In this document: piece after piece, positions 42,633-52,866 of the stretch
How positions within the stretch are numbered: the stretch's first letter is position 1
Layout of the letters: each line of letters begins with the position of its first letter
Source of the DNA: Dyadobacter pollutisoli
GTDB taxonomy: Bacteria > Bacteroidota > Bacteroidia > Cytophagales > Spirosomataceae
Assembly (NCBI RefSeq): GCF_026625565.1
Contig: NZ_CP112998.1
Location: forward strand, 436,501-500,500
Direction: 5' to 3'
DNA: 64,000 nt
The notes under the pieces: generated by a model
What the model was told of the DNA's origin: nothing
Database searches by the model: none
The model's input: the letters and a program-made list of their open reading frames with translations, nothing else
Position numbers and translations under genes: made by a program

Positions 42633-45600
42633 ATGAAAAAAAACTTTACGAGTGTCGGTCACTGCATCATGCGTTGGACCATGATGGGCGTGATTGTCAC
42701 GGGAATTACTGAGCGTGCTTCTTCTATGGAGAGACCGGTAAGCGTGACGATCGAAGTAATTGACAGGACAGTATCAGGAAAAGTAGTTGCAGCAGAGGAT
42801 AATCTTCCCGTACCCGGTGTATCGGTTGTACTAAAAGGTAGCAAAAGCGGTACCAACACTGATGCAGATGGTCTGTTTAAACTGGAAGTGCCTGATAACA
42901 ATGGGGTACTTGTGTTTTCGGCGGTGGGATTTGTTAGCCAGGAGGTTCAGGTAGGTTCAAAAAGTACTTTTGAAGTTCGGCTGGCAGGTGACCTGAAAAC
43001 CCTTACGGAAGTGGTGGTAGTGGGTTATGGTACACAAAAGAAGAGCCAGACGACCGGTGCTATTTCTTCTGTGGGTTCCAAAGAAATTAATGAAATGCCT
43101 ATTACTAACCTTGGTCAGGCATTACAGGGACGTGCAGCGGGTGTGGACGTAACGCAGTCTGGTTCAAAACCAGGCTCGGTTCCAAAGATACTGATCCGCG
43201 GACGTCGTTCATTTAATGCGGGCAATGATCCGTTGTATGTAGTGGACGGGATTCCTCTTTCGGCAGGATATGAAGATATGAACCCGAATGACATTCAATC
43301 CATGGAGGTTCTTAAAGATGCAACTGCAACAGCGATCTATGGTGCCAGAGGTGCGAACGGTGTAATAATCGTTACTACCAAAAAAGGTGCTGTTAAAGGA
43401 AAGACTACCGTAAGCTATGACGCTTATGTGGGTGTTTCGAAAGCACTTGACAAAGTTGAATTGTTTAACGGACAAGAGTTTGCGGAGTTTGTTCGTGAAT
43501 CTTACCGCGCGACGGGTGGCTATAAAGACGCTGCCGGAAATCCGGTACCTACCGGAAAGGCAGATGCAGCTGCGGATGCAAAGGTTGCGGTTTTGGGTGG
43601 AGATCCTAACGTGGCAAAAGGCCTGGCAAATGGCACGAATACGGACTGGCAGGACCTTATCCTAAAAAACGGTATCATGACCAACCATTCGGTAGGTGTG
43701 CAGGGTGGCAATGAGAGGACCCAGTTTTATATATCAGGAGGTTTTTTCAAGGACAAAGGAATTGTAGAAGGACTTGATTTCACAAGAACTTCATTGCGCG
43801 CCAACATTGACCACAATGTAAATAGCTGGTTGAAAGTGGGGTTGTCATCTTACAGCATGTACAGTATTAAGAATGGTGAAAACCTTAATACATATGGGTT
43901 TACGATTAATCAAAACCCACTGGCGACACCCTATGACGACAATGGTAATATTCGCTTTTCGCCCACAAACGATGCACTGCTGACCAACCCGCTGGCGGAA
44001 ATTGTTCCCGGCGCGCAGATTGATCAAATGAAGCGTTACAGGATTTTCAACAGCCTTTTCGCTGAATTCAAGATTATGGAAGGATTAAAGTACCGTGTCA
44101 ATTTTGGTCCCGATATGACCATTACGAGATGGGGACGCTTTATCGGTGCCCAAACCAACGCCAGAAAAGGGGGTGATGCGCAAGCGAATATGGCAAATAC
44201 CTTCGGTTTTAACTGGACGCTGGAGAACATTGTTAATTACAACAAGACGTTTGCAGCTAAGCACAACCTGAATGTTACATTGCTTCACTCTATTCAGAGA
44301 GACAATTTCGAAGGTTTTTTGGCTAACGTTCAAGGCGTTCCCGCAGAAACACAATCGTTCTATAACCTGGGTGCTGCTACTTCTATTCTTGCTGTGGGAA
44401 GTAACCTGTCTCAATGGACGATCAACTCTTATATGGCCCGTATCAACTACGATTTCAATGATAAGTATCTTTTAACCATGACATTGCGTCGTGATGGTTC
44501 CAGCCGGTTTGGAGAAAACAGCAAATACGGTAATTTTCCGGGTATCGCCGTAGGATGGAATTTGGGCAATGAGGACTTCATGAAGAACGTGACATGGCTT
44601 GATCTCCTGAAAGTACGCGCAGGATGGGGTAAAGTGGGTAACCAAGGGGTATCTCCTTATCAAACGCAGGGATTGCTTGGCCGAACTGCCTATGCATGGG
44701 GAAGTACACCTGCTTATGGGTACCGTCCGAACTCAATCGGAAATCCTGATTTGAGATGGGAATCTTCTGCTACCTCTAACATCGGAGTTGATTTCAGCTT
44801 CTGGAGAGGTCAGGTACAAGGTTCTCTTGAATTCTATCAAACGAACACAACCGACCTTTTGCTGTCTGATCAGCTTCCGGGCTCTACCGGTTTCAACGCT
44901 GTGACCCGTAACGTAGGTGAAACACGTAACCGCGGTATTGAACTGGGTGTTACGACGATCAACATGAATTCGGGATCGGGCTTCAAATGGACCACTGACT
45001 TTACATTTACTAAAAATACAGAAGCCATTCTTTCTCTATACAATGGCAAAGTGGATGACGTAGGTAACGGCTGGTTTATTGGACGTGCTTTGAGCACTGT
45101 TTATGATTACAAAAAGGTAGGGATATGGCAAACATCGGAGGCTGATGTGGCTAAGTCTTACGCCAGTGAAGTGGGGCAGATCAAAATTCAGGACACCAAT
45201 AATGACAAGAAAATCAATGCCGACGACCGCGTGATCATTGGTTCTGACGTACCTGATTTCAGTGCCGGTATTACAAACCGCTTTACTTATAAAGGCTTTG
45301 ACTTATCGTTCTTCTTCTTTGCACGCGTAGGTAACCTGATCCGTAGCCAGTTCCATAACAGCAACAACGCTTTGGCTGGTCGCTATCAGCAAATCAAAGT
45401 GGATTACTGGACCGAAAATAATCCTACCAACGAATTTCCTCGCCCAAAAAGCAACCAGGAATTCCCGGTTTATGGAAGTACCCTCACTTACTTCGACGGT
45501 ACGTTTGTGAAGCTGCGCAACATCAATTTCGGTTACACGTTCACTCCGACGTTGGCGAAAAAGTTGAATATGGAGTCTTTCAGGCTTTATTCAAGCATTC

Positions 45601-45737
45601 AGCAACCTGCTATCTGGTCTAAATATCGGACGAAATACAATGGTGTCGATCCTGAGGCAACGGGACTTACCGCTGGTGGAACAGGTGTTACCCCCGCTAC
45701 GATGGTAATTACTGTAGGATTGAATGTTAAATTCTAA
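42633..45737 (+). CDS. SusC/RagA family TonB-linked outer membrane protein (pair 1)
   Basis: 1034 aa. The N-terminal signal region is followed by a carboxypeptidase-regulatory domain (SGKVVAAEDNLPVPGVSVVL and DADGLFKLEVPDN). The family motif VVVVGYGTQKK comes before the plug domain (LGQALQGRAAGVDV, ILIRGRRSFN, VLKDATATAIYGARGANGV). A large beta-barrel fills the rest. It imports an oligosaccharide or similar ligand through the outer membrane with energy from TonB. The SusD partner follows 38 bp later. Its promoter region is 552 bp long. Confidence 0.97.
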   Translation: MKKNFTSVGHCIMRWTMMGVIVTGITERASSMERPVSVTIEVIDRTVSGKVVAAEDNLPVPGVSVVLKGSKSGTNTDADGLFKLEVPDNNGVLVFSAVGFVSQEVQVGSKSTFEVRLAGDLKTLTEVVVVGYGTQKKSQTTGAISSVGSKEINEMPITNLGQALQGRAAGVDVTQSGSKPGSVPKILIRGRRSFNAGNDPLYVVDGIPLSAGYEDMNPNDIQSMEVLKDATATAIYGARGANGVIIVTTKKGAVKGKTTVSYDAYVGVSKALDKVELFNGQEFAEFVRESYRATGGYKDAAGNPVPTGKADAAADAKVAVLGGDPNVAKGLANGTNTDWQDLILKNGIMTNHSVGVQGGNERTQFYISGGFFKDKGIVEGLDFTRTSLRANIDHNVNSWLKVGLSSYSMYSIKNGENLNTYGFTINQNPLATPYDDNGNIRFSPTNDALLTNPLAEIVPGAQIDQMKRYRIFNSLFAEFKIMEGLKYRVNFGPDMTITRWGRFIGAQTNARKGGDAQANMANTFGFNWTLENIVNYNKTFAAKHNLNVTLLHSIQRDNFEGFLANVQGVPAETQSFYNLGAATSILAVGSNLSQWTINSYMARINYDFNDKYLLTMTLRRDGSSRFGENSKYGNFPGIAVGWNLGNEDFMKNVTWLDLLKVRAGWGKVGNQGVSPYQTQGLLGRTAYAWGSTPAYGYRPNSIGNPDLRWESSATSNIGVDFSFWRGQVQGSLEFYQTNTTDLLLSDQLPGSTGFNAVTRNVGETRNRGIELGVTTINMNSGSGFKWTTDFTFTKNTEAILSLYNGKVDDVGNGWFIGRALSTVYDYKKVGIWQTSEADVAKSYASEVGQIKIQDTNNDKKINADDRVIIGSDVPDFSAGITNRFTYKGFDLSFFFFARVGNLIRSQFHNSNNALAGRYQQIKVDYWTENNPTNEFPRPKSNQEFPVYGSTLTYFDGTFVKLRNINFGYTFTPTLAKKLNMESFRLYSSIQQPAIWSKYRTKYNGVDPEATGLTAGGTGVTPATMVITVGLNVKF

Positions 45738-45775
45738 AAGTGGGATGTTAAACAAGCTTAAAAGACATTGATAAA

Positions 45776-47449
45776 ATGAAAATTGGGAAAATAAAAAAAT
45801 CCGTATTGATATGCAGCCTGGCAGCCTTAATGATGACGGGCCAGGCATGTAAGGATGTTCTTGATGAAGAGGTTATCTCTGGAATCGGGAACGACTATAT
45901 GAACAGCGCCAAAGGATTTGAAGATGGGGTAAAGGCGGCGTATTCATCCTTGAGGTTTTACTATGGTACGCAGCAGGGGCTTACACTCAGCGAGTATGGA
46001 ACAGATATCTATGCAACAGGTGCGGATGGTGGTTATAAAGGGTTTCACTTTTACGATGGCCAGCTAAACCCGACGGTCGATTACCTCGCTACTACTTGGG
46101 ATGAGCTTTACAAGGGCATTAACACCTGTAATGCAGTGATTGAGCGTGCCCCCAATGTGGTCGGTATTTCCGACGCCGTAAAAAAGCTTAGAATCGCGGA
46201 AGCCAAATTTCTTCGGGCGCATTATTATTACATTTTACATCAGCAATATGGTGGTGTGGATTTGCGTATGTCGGAAACATTGGTTCCTACGAAGGAGACA
46301 ACAAGGGCCACTGATGCTGAAATGTATACGGCGATCATCAAAGATTTGAATGAAGCCATAGCGGATTTGGAAGTAAAAGCGCAATCTTCTGACTACGGAC
46401 GTGCAACTAAGCCCGCCGCTGAGACACTTTTGGCCAAGGTATACCTAGCCAAAGCTTATTCAAGTGTAAAGGCGGCCGATGATTTTTCAAAAGCAGCTGA
46501 ATTATGCTCAAATGTAGCAACCAAGTATAATTTCAAATTGCTGGATGATTTCGCCAGCGTTTTTGATGAAAATAATCAGTTAAACAGCGAGGTTGTTTTT
46601 GCCGTCCAATACACAAGTGATCCGTTGACTAATGGTAGCGGGAATAGCCTTCACCTGTATTTTGGGATGCAATATGACGTCCAGCCGGGAATGAAACGGG
46701 ATACTTACTGGGGGCGTCCTTTCAAACGACTCAGACCTACTGAATACCTGATTAAGACTATTTTTGCTGACCGGGTCAACGATTCTCGTTATAAAAAGAC
46801 GTTCAGGGATACCTGGCTTTCAAACAATCCGGGTACTTACAATGCAGCTTCTTTTGATGATTCAAAAACGAAGGTGACTTTTGCTGCCGGAGATACAGCG
46901 ATCTTTATTCCAGGCTACGAAATGACGTCTGCTGAACGGGCGCAGAAGAAGTATCAGGTACTTGTACCAAGCAAATATTCCGAAGCTTTGTTTCCAACAT
47001 TACAGAAGTTTTTTGATACAAAACGTCCGGATTTGACCTATGAAGCGGGTAGTCGCGACTATTTTGCCTTCCGTTTGGCAGATGTTTATCTTATGCTTGC
47101 CGAAGCCCTGATACAAAGTGGCAACCAAACTGAAGCAGCAGCTGCATTGAATATGGTAAGATACCGTGCCGGATGGCCGGGTAAAAAGGACGCAATGATG
47201 CTTGCTGCAAAAGATGTGACTATGGAGTCAATTATTGAAGAACGTGCGAGAGAATTGGCAGGTGAGCAAACCCGCTGGTTGGATTTGAAACGTTGGGGGC
47301 TTTTGGTAGAACGTGTAAAAAAATACAATCCACAGGCTGCTAACATTCAGGCGTTCCATGCACTGCGTCCGATACCACAGACGCAGATTGACAGAAGCGC
47401 GAAAACCACGGATGGAAAATCAGTGTTCCCACAAAACCCAGGGTATTAA
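45776..47449 (+). CDS. SusD/RagB family nutrient-binding lipoprotein (pair 1)
   Basis: 557 aa. Lipoprotein signal with LMMTGQAC (Cys at about residue 23). TPR-like helical repeats and the family motifs AEAKFLRAHYYYILHQQYGGV and RLADVYLMLAEAL are present. The C-terminal segment has RARELAGEQTRWLDLKRWG. It forms the extracellular lid on the SusC transporter encoded just upstream and captures the glycan. A strong terminator at 47482-47550 ends the SusCD transcript. Confidence 0.95.
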   Translation: MKIGKIKKSVLICSLAALMMTGQACKDVLDEEVISGIGNDYMNSAKGFEDGVKAAYSSLRFYYGTQQGLTLSEYGTDIYATGADGGYKGFHFYDGQLNPTVDYLATTWDELYKGINTCNAVIERAPNVVGISDAVKKLRIAEAKFLRAHYYYILHQQYGGVDLRMSETLVPTKETTRATDAEMYTAIIKDLNEAIADLEVKAQSSDYGRATKPAAETLLAKVYLAKAYSSVKAADDFSKAAELCSNVATKYNFKLLDDFASVFDENNQLNSEVVFAVQYTSDPLTNGSGNSLHLYFGMQYDVQPGMKRDTYWGRPFKRLRPTEYLIKTIFADRVNDSRYKKTFRDTWLSNNPGTYNAASFDDSKTKVTFAAGDTAIFIPGYEMTSAERAQKKYQVLVPSKYSEALFPTLQKFFDTKRPDLTYEAGSRDYFAFRLADVYLMLAEALIQSGNQTEAAAALNMVRYRAGWPGKKDAMMLAAKDVTMESIIEERARELAGEQTRWLDLKRWGLLVERVKKYNPQAANIQAFHALRPIPQTQIDRSAKTTDGKSVFPQNPGY

Positions 47450-47481
47450 TGTAAAAAATCCGAATAGGATATAAGCCAATT

Positions 47482-47550
47482 TCACGGATTAAGTCAACCT
47501 CATCATTCGATAATCAGAATGATAAATTGACTTAATCCGTGATTTTTTTT
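47482..47550 (+). terminator. Rho-independent terminator after the first SusCD pair
   Basis: The perfect 16-bp arms TCACGGATTAAGTCAA (47482-47497) and its complement (47527-47542) enclose a second small stem (ATCATTC/GAATGAT) and are followed by a T run (47543-47550). It separates the two SusCD operons. Confidence 0.92.
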
Positions 47551-47650
47551 ACGCTGATTTTTAACTTTTATAAATACTATCGGATTAATTATAAATCATT
47601 GAAAATGAAGTAGGGGCGGAGAAATGTGCCTCATATGAGTGCAATTTCAG

Positions 47651-47670
47651 GGTGACGTACGGTGACATAC
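47651..47670 (+). repeat. Tandem 10-bp direct repeat upstream of the second SusC
   Basis: GGTGACGTAC and GGTGACATAC are adjacent, one helical turn apart, about 110 bp before the SusC start. This could be a regulator site; no regulator is identified. Confidence 0.4.
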
Positions 47671-47704
47671 GTTACTTTTTGTAGAAAGAAATAGAACTTA
47701 TTCA

Positions 47705-47712
47705 TGTAGGGG
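47705..47712 (+). promoter_or_regulatory. Shared SusC leader element TGTAGGGG (copy 2)
   Basis: The same octamer as at 42559, here 73 bp before the SusC ATG at 47778. The pairing with copy 1 in sequence and spacing supports function. Confidence 0.45.
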
Positions 47713-47777
47713 AAGGAAAGGTACTACTACGTCTGGGTAAATTGATATTAATTTACTCACCTAACCTTAACCAATTC

Positions 47778-50700
47778 ATGAAAAAAGGATCTACCAAGGG
47801 CCTTTTGCGACTGGTGACGGCAAGTATGCTTGCATTCATGTTCATGATGAATCAGCTTGCCAGCGCCCGGCCCCGCCAATTTGGCCAAAAACGAAAAATC
47901 CGCCCCCGACAAATCTGTTAGCGGCAAAGTTCTGTCTGCTGAGGACAGCTCCCCTGTACCCGGCGTAACTGTTGTTTTGAAAGGAACAACAACGGGAACC
48001 ACCACCGATGTAGACGGAAAGTATCAGATCAATGTCCCTGGAAACAATTCAGTGCTCGTGTTTTCCGCCGTCGGGTATCTGACCCAGGAAAAGGTAGTCG
48101 GGACCAGCAGTGTGTTAGACGTTTCGCTGGCATCCGATCAAAAAACATTGGACGAAGTAGTCGTAGTTGGGTATGGTACCCAGAAAAAAAAGGGACCTTA
48201 CCGGCGCCGTTTCTCAGATTAACACGACGAAACTGGAAAACGAAAATCCCAACTCGGTACAGGATATTCTTCGTGGAAATGTGGCAGGTCTTAACGTGGG
48301 TATGTCGCCTTCTGCCAAGGGTGGAGGTAGCTTGCTGGTACGTGGAAGAAACTCCATCAATGCGGCTACAAGTCCGCTCATCGTTTTGGATGGCGCTATT
48401 TACTACGGTGAGCTATCTGATGTGAACCCCAATGACATTGAGACGATTGATGTTTTGAAAGACGCCAGCTCTGCGGCAGTTTTTGGGTCGAAAGCAGCGA
48501 GCGGCGTAATCCTGATTACCACCAAAAAAGGTAAGGAGGGAAAAACGATCATCAATATCAACTCCAACGCCGGCATAGGAAACGTTTCGAAAAATCAGCC
48601 GGTTCTCGGGCCGGATGAGTTTATTACCTGGCGTGGGGATGTGATGAAAAACATTAACTCCACCTTCAAGCCACATCAGTTTGATAACCCGGCCAACCTT
48701 CCCACGGACATTTCATTGCAACAATGGCTGGCGTACGACGGCTCGTCGGGAGATCCTACAACAGTATGGCTGCAGAGGCTTGGAATGCAGCCGGTTGAGA
48801 TAGAAAATTACAAAGCAGGAAGGAGTGTTGACTGGTATAAAAAGGTTTTTCAAACCGGTGTGAGGCAAGATCATACAGTAAGTCTTTCCGGGAAAAAAGA
48901 CGCGGTTAACTACTTTATGTCGCTGGGTTACCTGAATAACAATGGTATTATCTATGGCGATAAATTCAGTACTGTCAGAGGTAGGGTTAATCTGGAAGGT
49001 AAGGTCAGTAAATTTCTGTCTGTCGGCATCAACACCCAATTTGCGGACAAAGACGAAAGTCAGGTGCCGGTGGATTACGGTCTCGCGCGGATTCTTTCTC
49101 CCTGGGGTTCTGAATTTAATGAAGATGGTACTTACAAATGGCGCCCCAATAATGAGGCGAGCGGAGGAAACCATCCATACTATGCCCGTCAGTTCATTGA
49201 CAGAAAATACAAAACTACCACATTGAATACCACGCTTTATGGACTGGTTACATTGCCGTTTGGATTTTCCTATCGTGTAAACTATACGCCAAGATACGAA
49301 TATTACGACCGGTACAACCACGAGTCAGCGGCGCACGCGGAATGGGCGGCCACAGGCGGAAGTGCCAGCAGGCAAAACCGCAAAACTTTCCACTGGCAGG
49401 TTGATAACATTGTGAAATGGAACAAAACTTTCGGAGCGCATAACTTCGATGTGACCTTGCTCGCCAATGCAGAAAAGTATCAGCGCTGGGACAATACCAT
49501 GAACAACAAGGGATTTTTACCAACGGATGCATTGGGCTACCACGGCATCAGTACCGGCATTAATCCAACGGTATCAAGCTATGACGAATACAGTACCGGG
49601 GACGCATTGATGGCGCGGGTGTTTTACTCCTGGAAAGACAGGTATATGGTCACCTTATCGACCCGCCGCGATGGTTACTCGGCTTTCGGGCAGTCAAATC
49701 CACGCGCGACTTTCGCTTCTGCTGCCTTGGGATGGGTGTTTACCGATGAAAAGTTTTGGGAAAGCAGCTGGATGAATTACGGTAAACTGCGCCTGACCTG
49801 GGGTAGCAATGGTAACCGCGACATTGGGTTATACAATGCGATATCCGATTTGAGTACCGGGAAATACCTTCACGTGAAGCCAGATGGTACCGTATACCTG
49901 GCTAATCAGCTGTATGTGAACCGTATGCAAAATGCTAACCTGAAATGGGAACGTACAGCATCTTTTAACATCGGACTGGACTTTGGATTGTTCAATAATG
50001 TGCTGGACGGCTCCATTGAAGTCTACCGGTCTTCAACAACCGACCTTCTCGTTCAACGTGCTTTGCCCGATATTCTGGGTTTCAGCTCTGTTTGGGACAA
50101 TCTTGGAGAGGTTCAGAACAGAGGTGTTGAATTTAGTCTCAATTCGGTCAATATTAATCATGAAAACTTTTCATGGAGGACTACTGCGAATTTTCAGCTG
50201 AACAGGAACAAAATCGCCAGACTTTACGGAGATCTTGACGAAAATGGAAAGGAAAAGGACGACGTGGCGAACAGGCGGTTTATCGGTCACGCACTGGATG
50301 AGATCTGGAATTTCAAGGTGGATGGTGTGTGGCAGGTAGAAGAGAAAGATGCGGCTGCGAAATATGGTGTCAAGCCGGGTGATTTCAAAATCAAGGATGT
50401 GGATGGTGACGGAAAATACACCAATGCGGATAAAGAGTTTCAGGGGTATACCAATCCGCGGTTCAGATGGACATTGAGGAATGACTTCAAACTGTTTAAG
50501 ACGCTTGATGTAGGTATCGCGATCTACTCTTACTGGGGACATAAGTCAGGCTTTAACCAAATGAAAAACAGGGATGGCTTCCTCGACAGAACCAGCTCTT
50601 ACCGATTCCCCTACTGGACAGAAGAAAACAGATCCAACGAATGGGCGCGCCTCTATTCCAGCGAAGGTGGGGCAACCGGGTTTGGCGTTTATCGCGACCG

Positions 50701-50917
50701 GTCTTTCATTCGTCTGGATAACATTTCACTGGGTTATTCGATTCCTAAAAAGCTGGTGCAGAAGATCAATGTGCAAAATCTGAAATTCTTCTTTTCAGCC
50801 AAGAACTTAGGGTATTATGCTCCAAACTGGGATTATTGGGATGCAGAGCCTGACGATGAAGGTAATAATGTTCCTACTCCGCGCATTCTCACGCTGGGGG
50901 TTGATATTACTTTGTAA
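47778..50917 (+). pseudogene. SusC/RagA family protein (pair 2), broken by two single-base indels
   Basis: From the ATG at 47778 the signal peptide (KGLLRLVTASMLAFMFMMNQ) reads to LASA, then the frame breaks in GGCCCC (about 47870). The carboxypeptidase-regulatory domain (SGKVLSAEDSSPVPGVTVVL) continues in the next frame to VVVVGYGTQKKK. A second break at A8GGG (48184-48194) moves to the third frame (DLTGAVSQINTTKLEN), which stays open to 50917. Removing one base at each site gives a normal SusC of about 1,045 aa. Either these are sequencing errors in homopolymer runs or the gene is inactivated. The SusD partner is intact. Confidence 0.85.
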
Positions 50918-50945
50918 TTGTTTAAAAAACGAAGACATTAAAATC

Positions 50946-52778
50946 ATGAAAGTCACATATAGATCAATCAAAAAACGTGGATTATGGGGTTTCTCGGCTC
51001 TTTTCCTGACACTGCTCAGCTGCGATAAATCCAGACTTGAACCGAAACCATTATCATTCTTTGCCCCGGAAAATACATTCAATGATCCGGACGGATTACG
51101 CGCTACGCTGATCGCGTGCGAGCGTAACATGCGCTATGAATGGTATGGCGATAATCCACCGATCGTTACAGAAAGCATTTTCTCGGACATTGCCGTGGAA
51201 GGTACGACCGACAAGTCGGGCCCGGCGCAAAACATGAACTTACAGATTACGCCAGATGCGCAATTGAACAGTACCGATTATAACAAAATCGGTTGGTATT
51301 GGCTGGAAGGCTATAAAGGGATCAAGTATGCCAACGTAGCCATTTCGCGGATCGATCAGCCGACGTACTCCAGTGAACAGGAAAAAAATGAAATACTGGG
51401 TGCTGCCTATTTTCACCGGGCATTCCGCTATTACCGCCTTGTGCACCAGTTTGGCGACGTACCATTGATTTTGGACGAAGTTGTAGAACCTAAGCTTGAC
51501 TTTTACTCCACTAAACGAGAAGTTATTCTTCAAAAAATGAAGGAGGACCTCGAATTTGCCGAAAAGTGGGTGCCTGTGGTTACCGACAAAGGTACTGTGA
51601 CACGCGGCGCCGTGAGCCACCTGCTGACAAAAGTAAATCTCGCACTAGGGCTATTTGACGACGCTATTAAATCGGCAAACAATGTAATTGACGGCGGCCC
51701 GCATAAACTGATGACGAACCGATTTGGGATCAATCAAAGTGATGCGACGAAAAATGTGATCTGGGACTTGCACCGGCCTGAAAACAAATCGCTCGCCACA
51801 AATACCGAAGCATTGTTCCTTGTGATAGACCGGCTTCTGATCGACGGGAATTTTGACGGTGGTATCCAGAGCATGCGGAATGCAGTACCGTTTTGGCATA
51901 ACAACGTCAATACGCCCACAGGCAACAGAGGAACCATTGATACCTATAATATAGAGATCGACCAGGTTAACAAATACGGCCGTGGGATTGGAAGGTTGCG
52001 TCCTACCTGGTATTCGACCCATAGCGTTTGGGATGATAAGAACGACTTACGCCATGCGCCTGGCAACTGGATGCGCATGCAGGACCTGGTCTATAACAAC
52101 CCGGCCATTAAGGGGAAAGACACTTATTACGGACAAAATTTAAGGTTAAGAACGGATGCTGGTGCATTGCTGACGATCGATACGATCCGTTGCTGGTTCG
52201 ACTGGCCACATTATAAGCTCTTTATCCCGGACCCGGAGCGGGTTCAGGCGGCCGGCGGTCACACGGACTGGTATGTGTTCAGGTTGGCGGAGACCCATCT
52301 GTTGCGTGCTGAGGCGTATTTTTGGAAAGGCGACCTCGCTAATGCAGCCAAGGATCTTAATGCAGTGCGGGAAAGAGCCGGGGCTGCGCCGATCGCAAGT
52401 GCCAAAATCAACATCGGAACGATTCTGGATGAGAGAGCGAGAGAGCTGTATTATGAAGAACCGCGTAAGACGGAACTTACCAGGATCTCTTATATTCTGG
52501 CAATGACAGGGAAGCCGGCCTACAATGGTAAGACTTACACATTGGCTAACTTTTCAGACAATAATTTCTTCTACGACCGGATTATGGAAAAGAACAATTT
52601 TTATAACAAAGGTGTCAAAACCCGCCACGGAGACGAGTACCTGATCAGCCCGTACCATGTTTTGTGGCCGATACCTTCGGCTACGATCCAGGGTAATTCG
52701 AAGGGAATAATTAATCAGAATAAAGGGTATTCCGGTTATGAAAAGAATGTACCGCCCTTGACTTCCATTCCGCAATAA
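50946..52778 (+). CDS. SusD/RagB family nutrient-binding lipoprotein (pair 2)
   Basis: 610 aa from the ATG at 50946; in-frame starts upstream lie inside SusC. Signal with lipobox LTLLSC (Cys at about residue 27). SusD motifs are EILGAAYFHRAFRYYRLVHQ, VFRLAETHLLRAEAYFWKG and ILDERARELYYEEPRKTELT. It is the extracellular glycan-binding partner of the SusC encoded just upstream, 28 bp after that gene's stop. A hairpin at 52801 may mark the end of the SusCD part of the operon. Confidence 0.95.
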   Translation: MKVTYRSIKKRGLWGFSALFLTLLSCDKSRLEPKPLSFFAPENTFNDPDGLRATLIACERNMRYEWYGDNPPIVTESIFSDIAVEGTTDKSGPAQNMNLQITPDAQLNSTDYNKIGWYWLEGYKGIKYANVAISRIDQPTYSSEQEKNEILGAAYFHRAFRYYRLVHQFGDVPLILDEVVEPKLDFYSTKREVILQKMKEDLEFAEKWVPVVTDKGTVTRGAVSHLLTKVNLALGLFDDAIKSANNVIDGGPHKLMTNRFGINQSDATKNVIWDLHRPENKSLATNTEALFLVIDRLLIDGNFDGGIQSMRNAVPFWHNNVNTPTGNRGTIDTYNIEIDQVNKYGRGIGRLRPTWYSTHSVWDDKNDLRHAPGNWMRMQDLVYNNPAIKGKDTYYGQNLRLRTDAGALLTIDTIRCWFDWPHYKLFIPDPERVQAAGGHTDWYVFRLAETHLLRAEAYFWKGDLANAAKDLNAVRERAGAAPIASAKINIGTILDERARELYYEEPRKTELTRISYILAMTGKPAYNGKTYTLANFSDNNFFYDRIMEKNNFYNKGVKTRHGDEYLISPYHVLWPIPSATIQGNSKGIINQNKGYSGYEKNVPPLTSIPQ

Positions 52779-52800
52779 TAAATAGTGAGTGCAAAAGCAG

Positions 52801-52825
52801 GAAAGTCTCTGATTCAGAGACTTTC
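52801..52825 (+). terminator. Hairpin between the second SusD and the isomerase gene
   Basis: GAAAGTCTCTGA and its complement around a single T form a tight stem. It is followed only by a short T-rich stretch, so it may be a weak terminator or attenuator that lowers expression of the genes downstream. Confidence 0.55.
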
Positions 52826-52866
52826 TTAGTTTAAATGAAATCAAAACTGAACCAAACCAGAATAAC

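Noticed and set aside
48167..48222. Programmed frameshift or transcription slippage at A8GGG in the second SusC
   Set aside because: A single slippage could restore this frame, but a second independent break lies upstream near 47870 in a C run, so error or decay explains both better.
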